This document shows, one piece after another, positions 9,047 to 18,700 of a stretch of 40,252 bases of DNA. A model generated the notes under the pieces. That model saw only the letters and a list, made by a program, of their open reading frames with translations. It ran no database searches and was not told where the DNA came from. How positions within the stretch are numbered: the first letter of the stretch is position 1; the number at the start of each line of letters is the position of its first letter. A program made the position numbers and the translations under genes. Origin of the DNA: RGIG9608 sp045612365 (GTDB lineage: Bacteria; Bacteroidota; Bacteroidia; Bacteroidales; Paludibacteraceae); NCBI GenBank assembly GCA_045612365.1, contig JAZKYY010000006.1, forward strand, positions 1 through 40,252. The letters run 5' to 3'.

Positions 9047-10759
9047 ATGAATCAAAAGATAGAAAAATTTAGACATAAATTAAGCCGCGTTTTTGATAAT
9101 GACATGCACACAAAACAATGGCATAATTATCTAGACTATGCCATTATTGGCCTTATAATAATTTCTACAGTAGAAGTATTTCTTTCGACTTATGACGAAA
9201 TTGTTGAAAAATATGGCAACTGGCTTCACTTCGTAGACTATTTTACAACGATTTTTTTTACCATAGAGGTCACTCTGCGTATATGGTGTGCCGACCTATT
9301 AGATGAGAAATACAAAGGCTTTTGGGGTAGGGTTAAGTACTGTTTTTCGTTCTATGGTTTAATTGATATATTATCCACTTACCCATTCTATTTACATTTT
9401 ATTATACCTATACCATATGTGGCACTCAAAGCGTTACGTATCGCACGATTACTTCGTGCATTTAGGTATCTTAAGGCATTCAATATTTTATCACGGGCAA
9501 TCAAAGCGAAAAAACAGGAGATGGGTGTGTCATTACAATTTTTAGCAATTGTTACTTTAATACTTTCATTTATACTATTCTTTGTTGAACATGAGTCTCA
9601 ACCTGAAATTTATAACAATGGTTGGAAATCTGTAGTGTGGGCTTTTGCACAATATATAGGTGATCCGGGAGGATTTGCCGACACCCCTCCTATTACACTG
9701 ACCGGACGTCTAATAGCTTGCATCATCGGTATACTTGGAATAGCAATCTTCGCTGTTCCGGCTGGGTTGATTGGCTCTGCCTTTACTGAGGTAATGGAAG
9801 AAGACAAAGAACAAGATTATATTGACTTAAATATTCATAAGATTACTAGAATGTTTAAATTTGTCAAAGACCAACAACATACAAATCTCTTTTATGTTCC
9901 AAGATATTACCCCGTAGATACTATAGTTACAAGAAAATTTATACCTCAAGTAGATATCATTAAAGCAGTTGAAGCCTCTAATTGCTTTCACTTATATAAT
10001 ATAGCAAATTCTATTAATAAGCAGGATCAACCTGAAGATAAAGTCGTAGTTTTAAATTACAAAAAGAATACCCCTTATGGTTGTTGCATTGATCGTGGCT
10101 CAAACGTCACCATCGTATTCACTTCTGGTTTTACTGAGCCAATGACAGGATGGTTTGCGTACCATATTGCAAAATTAGGAGGATTCAATTACGTTTCAAA
10201 GGAAATTGAATCAGATCCTGACAATCCTACTACATATTACAATATCCATAATGAAAATGCTTGTCCTAATCTCCGTCTTTTTCTAGATGACATAGATCGT
10301 CTGTCTGCTCATCCTAATAGTTGGGTAGTTCCAATACTTGAAGCTTGCGGTCTAAGAAATCGTCCGGAGCAAATTCATTTTTGCTATAATACAACAAAAG
10401 GAAATGATGGATACGATGATTCGCTCGCCAGAATTAAGGACTATGAGACATTTGATAAGTTATATGAAACATTGTCTGAGTATATGGCAAGTACCTATAA
10501 TCTGACATGTGATAGAAATAAATGGTACGGAGTTCAAAAGAATATTAATATAGCATACCATGTGAAGGCTGATAATGTCTTCACTCTTCGCGTTGAAGCA
10601 TGGCTTTGGCTTTTTGATGCTAATTTCCTAGAATTTACAAAAGCAATTGCAGATACATTCCGACAGATCTTGGAGCCAAACAAGGAATACAAACCTCCTT
10701 ATGAGATGGTAGAACGCCAACTTGGACACGATTTTGGTTTTGGAGATTATGTAGATTAG
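9047..10759 (+). CDS. Kv-like voltage-gated channel with unusual pore and novel C-terminal domain, copy B
   Basis: 570 residues from the ATG at 9047. That start is preferred over the upstream TTG at 9002 because MNQKIEKFRHKLSRVFDN aligns with the N-terminus of copy A and because it does not overlap the peptidase gene. The channel part is colinear with copy A through residue ~250: S4 RIARLLRAFR at 131-140, the same QYIGDPGGF in place of a GYG filter, and the same S6 FAVPAGLIGSAF. The C-terminal ~320 residues are much more diverged but keep shared blocks: YGCCIDRGSNVTIV, AKLGGFNYV, a His-Phe strand, and the final NVFTLRVEAWLWLFD unit. Conserved channel halves with diverged soluble halves suggest two receptors for different ligands, or a heteromer. 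It is the last gene of the operon; a strong hairpin follows 50 bases later. Confidence 0.82.
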   Translation: MNQKIEKFRHKLSRVFDNDMHTKQWHNYLDYAIIGLIIISTVEVFLSTYDEIVEKYGNWLHFVDYFTTIFFTIEVTLRIWCADLLDEKYKGFWGRVKYCFSFYGLIDILSTYPFYLHFIIPIPYVALKALRIARLLRAFRYLKAFNILSRAIKAKKQEMGVSLQFLAIVTLILSFILFFVEHESQPEIYNNGWKSVVWAFAQYIGDPGGFADTPPITLTGRLIACIIGILGIAIFAVPAGLIGSAFTEVMEEDKEQDYIDLNIHKITRMFKFVKDQQHTNLFYVPRYYPVDTIVTRKFIPQVDIIKAVEASNCFHLYNIANSINKQDQPEDKVVVLNYKKNTPYGCCIDRGSNVTIVFTSGFTEPMTGWFAYHIAKLGGFNYVSKEIESDPDNPTTYYNIHNENACPNLRLFLDDIDRLSAHPNSWVVPILEACGLRNRPEQIHFCYNTTKGNDGYDDSLARIKDYETFDKLYETLSEYMASTYNLTCDRNKWYGVQKNINIAYHVKADNVFTLRVEAWLWLFDANFLEFTKAIADTFRQILEPNKEYKPPYEMVERQLGHDFGFGDYVD

Positions 10760-10804
10760 TCAGACCCTTACTTCCAACTACAAAGTAAGATTTTGAAAAT
10801 ATCC

Positions 10805-10842
10805 AAAAAACAACCTCACCGCAAAAGTGAGGTTGTTTTTTT
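10805..10842. terminator. Bidirectional rho-independent terminator
   Basis: A perfect 11-bp stem, AACAACCTCAC (10809-10819) with GTGAGGTTGTT (10827-10837), has a 7-base loop. It is followed by a T run on the + strand and preceded by an A run (10805-10810) that serves as the T run for the - strand. It lies between the convergent channel operon and the M16 peptidase gene and can end both transcripts. Confidence 0.92.
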
Positions 10843-10870
10843 ATGAATATATCAACATTAAAACTTAGAA

Positions 10871-13693
10871 CTACTCCTCGGATTCCATCAGAATCTCTAT
10901 AACGTTTCCTTGCAGAACAAGATTCTTGAGCGTTGTTTGAAGAGTGGTACCGTTAATGCCTTTTACAGTTTTTTTATAGTCATTCAAAAGGTCAAAACCA
11001 TTAAAATAATTATTATAAACCGCCGAATAAAGCCACCACTCGTTTCTCTCTAGGTTCTCAGAGAAGCCTTTCAACATAGCCTCTTTTACTTTCTGCAAAT
11101 CGTCTGCTCGAGGACCATTTTCTATTATCTCAGCGATTTCTTGATAAACAATCGCCAAAAGTTGTTCCCGTTTTTCTGGATCCGTATCAAATTGGATAGA
11201 CAACGTTGCTTTTTTTATAGGTTCTTTAGCTAGAACAGAAGAAACCCTAACGCCATAACTACCGCCTTCTTTTTCACGAATACTTTCTAGATATCTCATA
11301 TCCAAGATGTTTGCTATCGCTTTTAGATTCAACATATTGGCTAGGTTAAAATCCATTACACCATTGTACTCTACATAATTAGAAGCCGTTTTTACCTCCA
11401 TTGGGCAAGCAAAATGGCTTTCAACTTTTCCCTCGGGATAACGAACATTGTGATCAACAAAAGTTTCACGCGTTTTCTTCGTTTTCAATCCTCCTAACCA
11501 ACAAAGCACTTTCTCTTTGATATTCTTATCATTTGGATCAATATTGCCCACAAACATAAAGGTAAAATCTGCAGCATTAGCAAAACGTTGTTGGAACACC
11601 TCCATTGACTTTTTCAAATTGATTTTCTTTACAAAATCTTCGTTGAAAATCAATGTTCTTGGGTGATACGCACTCCGAATCAAAGAAATGCTATCTCTAA
11701 AATTAGTTTTTGGATTTTTATCTCTATTTGCAACAGCCGTTTTATACATATCAACCATTGCGTTGAAAGCGTCATCATCTTTTCTAAGCGAAGTAAAGTA
11801 CAAGTGGGTAAGCTGCAACATTACTTCAAAATCTTTTACAGAAGAACTACCTCTCAACTCTTCGCTAAAAGCATTTATAGAAGGTGCTATGCTAACAATT
11901 TTTCCTGCTAACACCTTTTCTAGCTCGCTAGCCGAAAATTGTCCTAAACCGCTAAATTCAACCAAATCTTCAGCCACTGCTGCAGAAGGAAGATCCTCCA
12001 ACTTTTCAACTTTAGATGTTCCTCCTTTACTATAAGCCAGCATCAAAATCTCGTCTTTTTTGAAAGCAGTAGGTTTAATTACCACTTTTATTCCATTGCT
12101 CAACGTCCACTCAACAGCGTCCAACTCAGCATTTTTTGACAACTCTTTTATAGAACCCATTTTTGGCATATTTTCAACCAATGGTCGGTTTAGATTCTCT
12201 TCCTGTGGAGCACTGACAATCATTCTGTTCACTTTTGCCAACACATTTAGTACATCTTCTTGAGAAGGAATAGCAAGAGTTTCTTTTTCTGGCGAAGAAA
12301 AACTAATTATCAGATTATCTTCTCTAACACATTTTTTTTGCACAAAGGTATTTACCATTTCAAGTGTCAATCGAGGTAGTTCTCTTTTTATAGTTTCCAG
12401 CTTCCATTCTACCGACAACAAAGGCGAGTGGCTCAAAAAGTGGCTTATACATTCATTTACCAAAGAAATATTCTCTCTTTTTTCGCGTTCATTGAACTCT
12501 TGTTCCAAGGCTGAAAGGATGTTGCTTTTTGCACGTTGAAGTTCTGCATTGGTAATGCCATATCGTTTCAAACGTTCTGCCTCAATGAGCAAATCTTCCA
12601 ATGCCTTATTTTCTTTTCCTTCTTTGGCCACACAAGAAAGTTGAAAAACGTCCTTTGATTTCACCAATTCGCCATAACCTCCTGTAGCAAAAACAAACGA
12701 TGCATCTGGTTTTCTACTTATTTCAGAAAACCTATCCGACAACACAAGCGAAACAATGGTACTAACAATATCTTGTACGAAACCAACTTGCGATAATTTG
12801 AGCGATGAAGACAAAGGATTCTGCTTATACTCTAAATCAATTCTTGTATAAGTGGCTTCTTTATCTTTCACAAAAGAAACAATTGGTTCTTTGTTATCTG
12901 GTATCGGATATACGGGACGTTCTCCACGATTCTTAGCCGAAGGAACATTCTTCCAAAGTTCTTTTATCTTTTTCTCAACGGCATCTACATCAATATCCCC
13001 TACTATCACTACTGCCTGAAGGTCTGGACGATACCATTTCTCATAATAACTTCGTAATGCTTTGTATGGGAAATTATTGATAACTACCGTATCTCCTATA
13101 ATATCTCTCTTAGCATACTGCGAATTTGGATATTTCTGCGCCGAAGAAGCTTTCCACATTCGTCTATCTGCTTGACTTCTTGTTCGCCATTCTTCACGAA
13201 TAACTCCACGCTCTGCATCTATTTCCTCATCGAGCAAAAGCAACGCGCATGACCAATCATGCAATACCAACAATGCTGTATCCACAATTCCTTTTCGGTA
13301 GGTTGGAACATTACTAAGACGGTAGACAGTTTCGTCAAGCGACGTATAAGCATTGATGTTATTACCAAAATCGACCCCAATCGACTCAAAATAATTGATG
13401 ATACCTTTCCCCTCAAAATGTGTAGTTCCATTAAATGCCATATGCTCCAAGAAGTGTGCTAATCCGTTTTGATGATCCTCCTCTAAAATTGCACCAACTG
13501 ATTGAACAAGATGAAATTCACAACGTTTTTTAGGTGTCTCATTATGACGAATATAATAGGTCAATCCATTATCAAGCTGACCATAACGAACTTCCGAATC
13601 CATAGGGAGAGGAGGTAAATTTTGACCATTCGCACCACCTATCCCAACACAAAAGAAAACAACAAAAAATGTAAATTTAAAAAATTGTTTCAT
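10871..13693 (-). CDS. Exported M16 family zinc peptidase
   Basis: 940 residues. A signal peptide (MKQFFKFTFFVVFFCVGIGGANGQ) is followed by the inverted zinc motif HFLEH at residues 80-84, with the third ligand Glu near 161 in ERGVIREEWR. The length fits a two-halves-in-one M16 peptidase (insulinase/pitrilysin type): an active N-terminal half, a linker, and an inactive C-terminal half (residues ~530-940). In Bacteroidota these periplasmic or surface enzymes degrade oligopeptides. The gene is convergent with the channel operon and separated from it by the terminator. A TATATTTG -7 box lies upstream. It is unrelated in style to the accessory operon and looks like ordinary chromosome. The specific substrate is not predictable. 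Confidence 0.92.
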   Translation of the reverse strand: MKQFFKFTFFVVFFCVGIGGANGQNLPPLPMDSEVRYGQLDNGLTYYIRHNETPKKRCEFHLVQSVGAILEEDHQNGLAHFLEHMAFNGTTHFEGKGIINYFESIGVDFGNNINAYTSLDETVYRLSNVPTYRKGIVDTALLVLHDWSCALLLLDEEIDAERGVIREEWRTRSQADRRMWKASSAQKYPNSQYAKRDIIGDTVVINNFPYKALRSYYEKWYRPDLQAVVIVGDIDVDAVEKKIKELWKNVPSAKNRGERPVYPIPDNKEPIVSFVKDKEATYTRIDLEYKQNPLSSSLKLSQVGFVQDIVSTIVSLVLSDRFSEISRKPDASFVFATGGYGELVKSKDVFQLSCVAKEGKENKALEDLLIEAERLKRYGITNAELQRAKSNILSALEQEFNEREKRENISLVNECISHFLSHSPLLSVEWKLETIKRELPRLTLEMVNTFVQKKCVREDNLIISFSSPEKETLAIPSQEDVLNVLAKVNRMIVSAPQEENLNRPLVENMPKMGSIKELSKNAELDAVEWTLSNGIKVVIKPTAFKKDEILMLAYSKGGTSKVEKLEDLPSAAVAEDLVEFSGLGQFSASELEKVLAGKIVSIAPSINAFSEELRGSSSVKDFEVMLQLTHLYFTSLRKDDDAFNAMVDMYKTAVANRDKNPKTNFRDSISLIRSAYHPRTLIFNEDFVKKINLKKSMEVFQQRFANAADFTFMFVGNIDPNDKNIKEKVLCWLGGLKTKKTRETFVDHNVRYPEGKVESHFACPMEVKTASNYVEYNGVMDFNLANMLNLKAIANILDMRYLESIREKEGGSYGVRVSSVLAKEPIKKATLSIQFDTDPEKREQLLAIVYQEIAEIIENGPRADDLQKVKEAMLKGFSENLERNEWWLYSAVYNNYFNGFDLLNDYKKTVKGINGTTLQTTLKNLVLQGNVIEILMESEE

Positions 13694-13731
13694 CTCTCTT
13701 TTTCTTTATAAAATCAATAAAAAACCGCTGA

Positions 13732-13739
13732 CAAATATA
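13732..13739 (-). promoter_or_regulatory. Probable -7 promoter box for the M16 peptidase gene
   Basis: TATATTTG on the - strand matches the Bacteroidota TAnnTTTG -7 consensus and lies ~40 bases before the ATG. A convincing -33 TTTG is not present; a T-rich stretch stands near the expected place. Confidence 0.45.
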
Positions 13740-13768
13740 CTTATTTGTGCAAATGAATAAAAGAAACG

Positions 13769-15205
13769 TTACTCTTCTTTTTCATCAAGATTATTATTCC
13801 AAAGATATTTGCGCGTCTCCTTAACAATAACATTTGAAAGAAAAATAAGGCATAACAAATTAGGAATTGCCATCAATGCGTTGAAAATGTCTGCCAAATT
13901 CCAAACAAAATCTATGCTCACAACAGCACCAAGATAAACCGTTATAAGAAAAACTATTCTATAAATTCTATTTATTTTTCTCAGTTTATAATCAAGTTGC
14001 TGAGGCAAAATATTTTTTTCTTTTCTATAAATCCACTTTTGAGCTAAAAATTCAACTCCTCTTTCACCATATATTCCCCAACCCAGAATGGTAGAGAAAG
14101 CAAAAGTTAGAGATCCAAAAGTAAGCAAAGGAGCTCCGATATATGGTATTTTGGAGAATGCCATATGTGTAAGATTTCCTCCATCGTTCATATTAATATC
14201 TGGATAAGCCAAAACGGAAGAAACAATAGTAACACCCGTAATAGCGCAAATTACCACCGTATCCCAAAACGTTCCCGTAGACGATACTAACGCCTGACGA
14301 ACAGGATTTCGTGTTTGTGCAGAAGCAGCAATAATAGGAGCCGAACCCAAACCCGATTCATTAGAGAAAAGCCCACGAGCAATACCATAACGAGCAGTTA
14401 GCATTATTGAAGCACCAACAAAACCTCCTCCCGCTGCAGAAGGGTCAAAAGCTAATGTTACAATCAACTTCACCGCTGGCCAAATATATGAAGCATTTAT
14501 AAAAAGTATCAATAAACAGCCAAGAATATAAAATCCTGCCATGAAAGGCACCAGAACCTGACAGCACCTAGCAATGCTCTTCACTCCACCCATAATTACA
14601 AAAGCCGCTAAAGCAGTAACAATTCCGCCCACAATTATAGGAGAAACTCCACAAGCTTCATAACTAAGCATTGCAATAGTGTTTGACTGAACAGTGGAGC
14701 CAATTCCAAAAGTAGCAACAGCCGTAAAGAAAGCAAAAGCCACTGCCATCACCCTCCAAAAATAACGTAAAAAACCCTTAGAAGAATCTGCCAAACCTCG
14801 CTCAATGGCATACATTGGTCCTCCAAGCATGCGCCCGTTGGAATTTACGCGATACTTTACCGACAATAGACCTTCTCCATACTTAGTAGCCATACCCAAA
14901 ACACCTGTAAGCCAACACCAAAAAACAGCACCAGGCCCGCCAAGAGCAATAGCTGTACCAACACCTACAATATTTCCTGTTCCGATGGTTGCTGCTAAGG
15001 CAGTAGCCAAAGCGCCAAACTGAGACACCTCTCCTGAAACACCCTTATCTTTACTAAATGATAGACGAATGGACTTAAATAAATACCTCTGCGGAAAACG
15101 CAAACGAATAGTAAGTAATACATGCGTTCCCAGCAGAAGTATAATCATGGGATAACCCCACATTAGGGCGCTGATTTTTTCTAAAAATTCATTCAATAAT
15201 ACCAT
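13769..15205 (-). CDS. AGCS family sodium:alanine/glycine symporter
   Basis: 478 residues with about ten to eleven hydrophobic helices. Family-typical blocks include GALATALAATIGTGNIVGVGTAIALGG spread over residues ~64-90, the GPGAVFWCWLTGVLGMATKYGE region, and the GLFSNESGLGSAP segment (about 275-287) of alanine/glycine:cation symporters. It imports small neutral amino acids with Na+ across the inner membrane. The C-terminus is short and charged (NNNLDEKEE). It is on the same strand as the M16 gene 76 bases downstream and as the superoxide reductase gene upstream. Uptake of amino acids beside an exported peptidase makes physiological sense, but the spacing does not prove an operon. Confidence 0.93.
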   Translation of the reverse strand: MVLLNEFLEKISALMWGYPMIILLLGTHVLLTIRLRFPQRYLFKSIRLSFSKDKGVSGEVSQFGALATALAATIGTGNIVGVGTAIALGGPGAVFWCWLTGVLGMATKYGEGLLSVKYRVNSNGRMLGGPMYAIERGLADSSKGFLRYFWRVMAVAFAFFTAVATFGIGSTVQSNTIAMLSYEACGVSPIIVGGIVTALAAFVIMGGVKSIARCCQVLVPFMAGFYILGCLLILFINASYIWPAVKLIVTLAFDPSAAGGGFVGASIMLTARYGIARGLFSNESGLGSAPIIAASAQTRNPVRQALVSSTGTFWDTVVICAITGVTIVSSVLAYPDINMNDGGNLTHMAFSKIPYIGAPLLTFGSLTFAFSTILGWGIYGERGVEFLAQKWIYRKEKNILPQQLDYKLRKINRIYRIVFLITVYLGAVVSIDFVWNLADIFNALMAIPNLLCLIFLSNVIVKETRKYLWNNNLDEKEE

Positions 15206-15248
15206 AATACGACCTCAGCGCTCTACTTATTTTCTTTTACAAAATGTT

Positions 15249-15623
15249 TTACAATACTGTTTTCCAAAGACCATGAAGATTACAATACTCATATACGGCA
15301 ATAGGCTTATCGGCACAAACACAAAAAACTGCCTCTGGTTTGTCGATCAAATCAATTCGCATCCCTCCGTTTTCTGTTTCGAAGTAGATAAAAGCTATGT
15401 GATGCTCTGGCAACATAGGATGAGCCACACTGCCGACCTCAACTTTAAGATTGCAATCATCTATCCGAGTTACAACTGGCAAATGTTTCTCAACACTTGC
15501 TTCCTCAGTATTAGCAACCAATTCAACCATTTTTTCTCCGCAGCAAACCACAGGAACCTTGGAGTCCACCACTTTAATAATCACATTTCCACAGTGATTA
15601 CATTTGAAAAATTTCACTTTCAT
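15249..15623 (-). CDS. dfx: Desulfoferrodoxin-type superoxide reductase
   Basis: 124 residues. The N-terminal desulforedoxin-like iron site has Cys8, Cys11, Cys27 and Cys28. The catalytic centre has Glu46-His47, His68 (in AHPMLPEHH), His74, Cys114 and His117 (in CNLHGLW). This two-iron enzyme reduces superoxide to hydrogen peroxide without making oxygen, a cytoplasmic oxygen-stress defence of anaerobes (EC 1.15.1.2). A TATCTTTG -7 box lies ~45 bases upstream, so it probably has its own promoter. The sequence is complete with all metal ligands. Confidence 0.95.
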   Translation of the reverse strand: MKVKFFKCNHCGNVIIKVVDSKVPVVCCGEKMVELVANTEEASVEKHLPVVTRIDDCNLKVEVGSVAHPMLPEHHIAFIYFETENGGMRIDLIDKPEAVFCVCADKPIAVYEYCNLHGLWKTVL

Positions 15624-15665
15624 AATTTTATTTTTATAAAGTTAAACATTTTGCTACCTCATCTA

Positions 15666-15673
15666 CAAAGATA
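15666..15673 (-). promoter_or_regulatory. Probable -7 promoter box for the superoxide reductase gene
   Basis: TATCTTTG on the - strand matches TAnnTTTG, 43 bases before the ATG and just after the terminator of the upstream operon, the right place for an independent promoter. No good -33 box was found. Confidence 0.5.
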
Positions 15674-15690
15674 GCAAATCTTACAACAAC

Positions 15691-15713
15691 AAAAACCTCT
15701 CCAAAAGGAGAGG
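15691..15713 (-). terminator. Rho-independent terminator of the CotH gene
   Basis: On the - strand a 7-bp perfect stem (CCTCTCC at 15696-15702 with GGAGAGG at 15707-15713, AAAA loop) is followed by a T5 run (A run 15691-15695 on +). It lies 26 bases after the stop of the CotH-domain gene. Confidence 0.85.
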
Positions 15714-15738
15714 CTTTTAATTTAATTTGTTGGTTTTC

Positions 15739-18700
15739 TTATAAATTATTTATTGCAGCATCAACCTGATTTATACGATTCTGCAACGCTTGCTTCATAC
15801 GATTTACCGCAGCATCAAATTCCATCAACTCATCGCCATTAGGATAACTGTTTCTGCTATCGATTGGCCACATCTCATGATTTACAGCTTCTGATTCACG
15901 AATCTTATCAGCCGTTTCGTCGATGAATGAATTCATATTTGCTAATTTTGGTTTCAATTTTGCCCAACGCGCTTTAGCTACTGCTCTAAATTCTGGTGAA
16001 TTAAACAAATAACCATACCATAAATAACTTGATATCAAAAGACCATTTTTATTTGGGTTAAATGTTCCCCAGTCGAAATCCCACACAGGACCAGCCTTGA
16101 TTTTTCCACCTGCATCTTTGTACATATAGCAACTCTTCGGATGTTGAGGTTCTTCGTTTGTAGTAAGTTCGTGAATCAACCAATAATCTACATAAGTAGC
16201 GATATCTATTTTGTCAAACGCTGTAGCAAAATCGCCATTTCTCAATGAAGTTTCCACTCCTCCTACAAAGTTCTTAATGTAGGTATAATAAGGATGCGAC
16301 CAAGATGTGATGATTTCCTCATCAGGATCTTTTATGGTTACTGGGAAATTCTTCACAGAAGAGAAGAAATAATTGATTTCTGCTTGATAGTTTGTATCAA
16401 ATTCTAGCAAGAAACCACCCTCTTCGCCTGTTCCATTTCCATCCTCAAACTCAGTGATATTTACACGATTTTTGTCAATCTTGATTTGTTCGCAAAGGAA
16501 ATAATTACCCTGATGAACTCCATTCAAATAAAACTCAACAAATTCTCCTCGTGAAACCCAATCCATACACTGACGAGCAATCTCAAACGACACTGCATTA
16601 CGCATCAAAGTACGGTCCATCCAGTTTGCCAACAATACCCAACGTTTATGCTTTGGCATACCTAAAATACTTGCTTTACTATCAAGTTTCAAAGCATAAG
16701 GTTTTTTAGGATAATTCCATGTAGAGTTTCCTCTACCACGAATGTTCATTGTATCATTGTAAACTTCATCTCCATATTCGTCCAAAATACGCATTGTGCT
16801 ACCTTCAGTCCAAATTTCCTTACTAGTAATTGATACAGAATTAGGTGTATTAATATAAACTTTTGGCAAAGATTTAGTGATTGGAGCAAAGTTTGCTTTA
16901 ATATCAATATTTGATGTAACAGTAACTTCATACGGATTATTAGTAGAAACTTCTGCGCCACCAATTGTCCAATTTACAAAGACATAACCATCATTTGGTG
17001 TTGCAGTTAGAGTAACAACCTCGTTGGCATTTACAGTTGTTGCCGAAGCCGAAACCGTACCCATAGATTTATCCGAAGATGAGGTTACCACCGAATACAA
17101 AGGTGTAGAAAGTTGGAACTGATTATCCAAATATGCAATACGGTTATTTACATAATTTCTCAAGAACTCAACCTCAGCTGCATACGATCCACGAGCTGCA
17201 AGTTCATTATAAACAACTTTGTTAAGAATATCCCATTTTTGGAAGTTGTTTTTCTGCGACTCATCAAGATATTCAGCCGTATTGTCAATATAGTTATTCA
17301 TAAATACAGCCAAACCATTCTCTCTCAATTCTGCCCAACGTGCATATACAGAAGACATAAAACCTGCATCACTGCACCATTTTGCAATCCATGTTTTTGG
17401 ATCGTGAGCATACGTACGCATCAACTTATTAGTAGCATCACCCAAACGGCTATCATTATTAAAGGCAATATCAAAATCCCACAACGGACCAAATTTGAAT
17501 ACACTGTCGCGTTCTTTGTACATATATGTGCTCCACCATGCATCAGAGTTTCCGAACAATTCGCAAGCAATGTACCAATCAACCATTGATGCTTCGTCAA
17601 TATATTTTCTCCAACCCAATTCAGCATCAGTATAATTTGCACTAAACAATGCATTTTCCATTTGTTGAGTATAATTGCTGATATAAGAGCTTTGATCCGA
17701 ATTTATCTCATCATCTTTAGGATATTTAATAGTTACTTTCATTCCTTTGGTAGTTTGGAACCAAGAAATTTCGCTATCAGCAAATCCGTCAACTTCTATC
17801 AAGTAACCACCAGTAATTTCAGGATCAGAAAGCGAAGTTGTCACTTCCTGTTCAGTCACAGGAACACGTTTCGTTTTTACCTCAACCTGATCTGTAAGCA
17901 TGTAACTTCCTAGGTTTTCTCCATTGAGCACAACATCAACAAATGTTACCGATGGAGTAAATCCAAAGTTCATCATCTCACGCGCAGTTTCAAAAGCCAA
18001 AGCATTACGCATCAACGTTTTATCAGCATAGTTTGCTAGCAATACCCAGTTTTTCTCTTTTGCTGCATTGCCTAGGAATTTTATTTTGCTATCAAACTTC
18101 AAACGGTATGGTTTCTTTTCCATGTTCCATGTAGAGTTACCACGACCTTTAATTTCAGTCAGTACTTCCGAAATATTATCAGCGTCGTTTTCCGCTCCAC
18201 GAACTGATACATGAGCAATTACATAATCATCCTTGCTTGTAACAGCCACGCCATTTTCAGTATTGATGTAGATTGTTGGAACATTGGTCAACTGGCTATA
18301 TTTATCTCTAAAGTTTGCCACCACAGTTACCGAGTTTTCTACTTGATAGTCAAAAGGATTTTCGGTACTTACGATGTTTCCTTCTATTGTCCAATTTTCA
18401 AATTCATAACCTGCACTTGGAGTTGCTTCGAGAGTTACATAGTCGCCTTCCATTGTTTCTATCGATTCAATATCTACAGTTCCTCCCTTACCTGCCTGAA
18501 GCGTAACTGTATGCATAACTGGAATTTTAAAGTTAGCAACATATTCAGTTGGGCCAAGAACCACTGCTTCGTAAGGATTTTCGCGAGAAACCTCAACTCC
18601 TCCTACTGACCAATGAGAGAATACATGATCGTCATCTGGAGTAGCTTCAAGAGTAACGGTTTCGCCCTCCATTATGGTGTTTGCAGAAATTGTTGCTTCC

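Noticed and set aside
5980..10759. Idea that the channel C-terminal domain is an enzyme such as a poly-gamma-glutamate hydrolase or amidase
   Set aside because: A few Gly/His-rich segments suggested it, but no metal-ligand set is conserved between the two copies.
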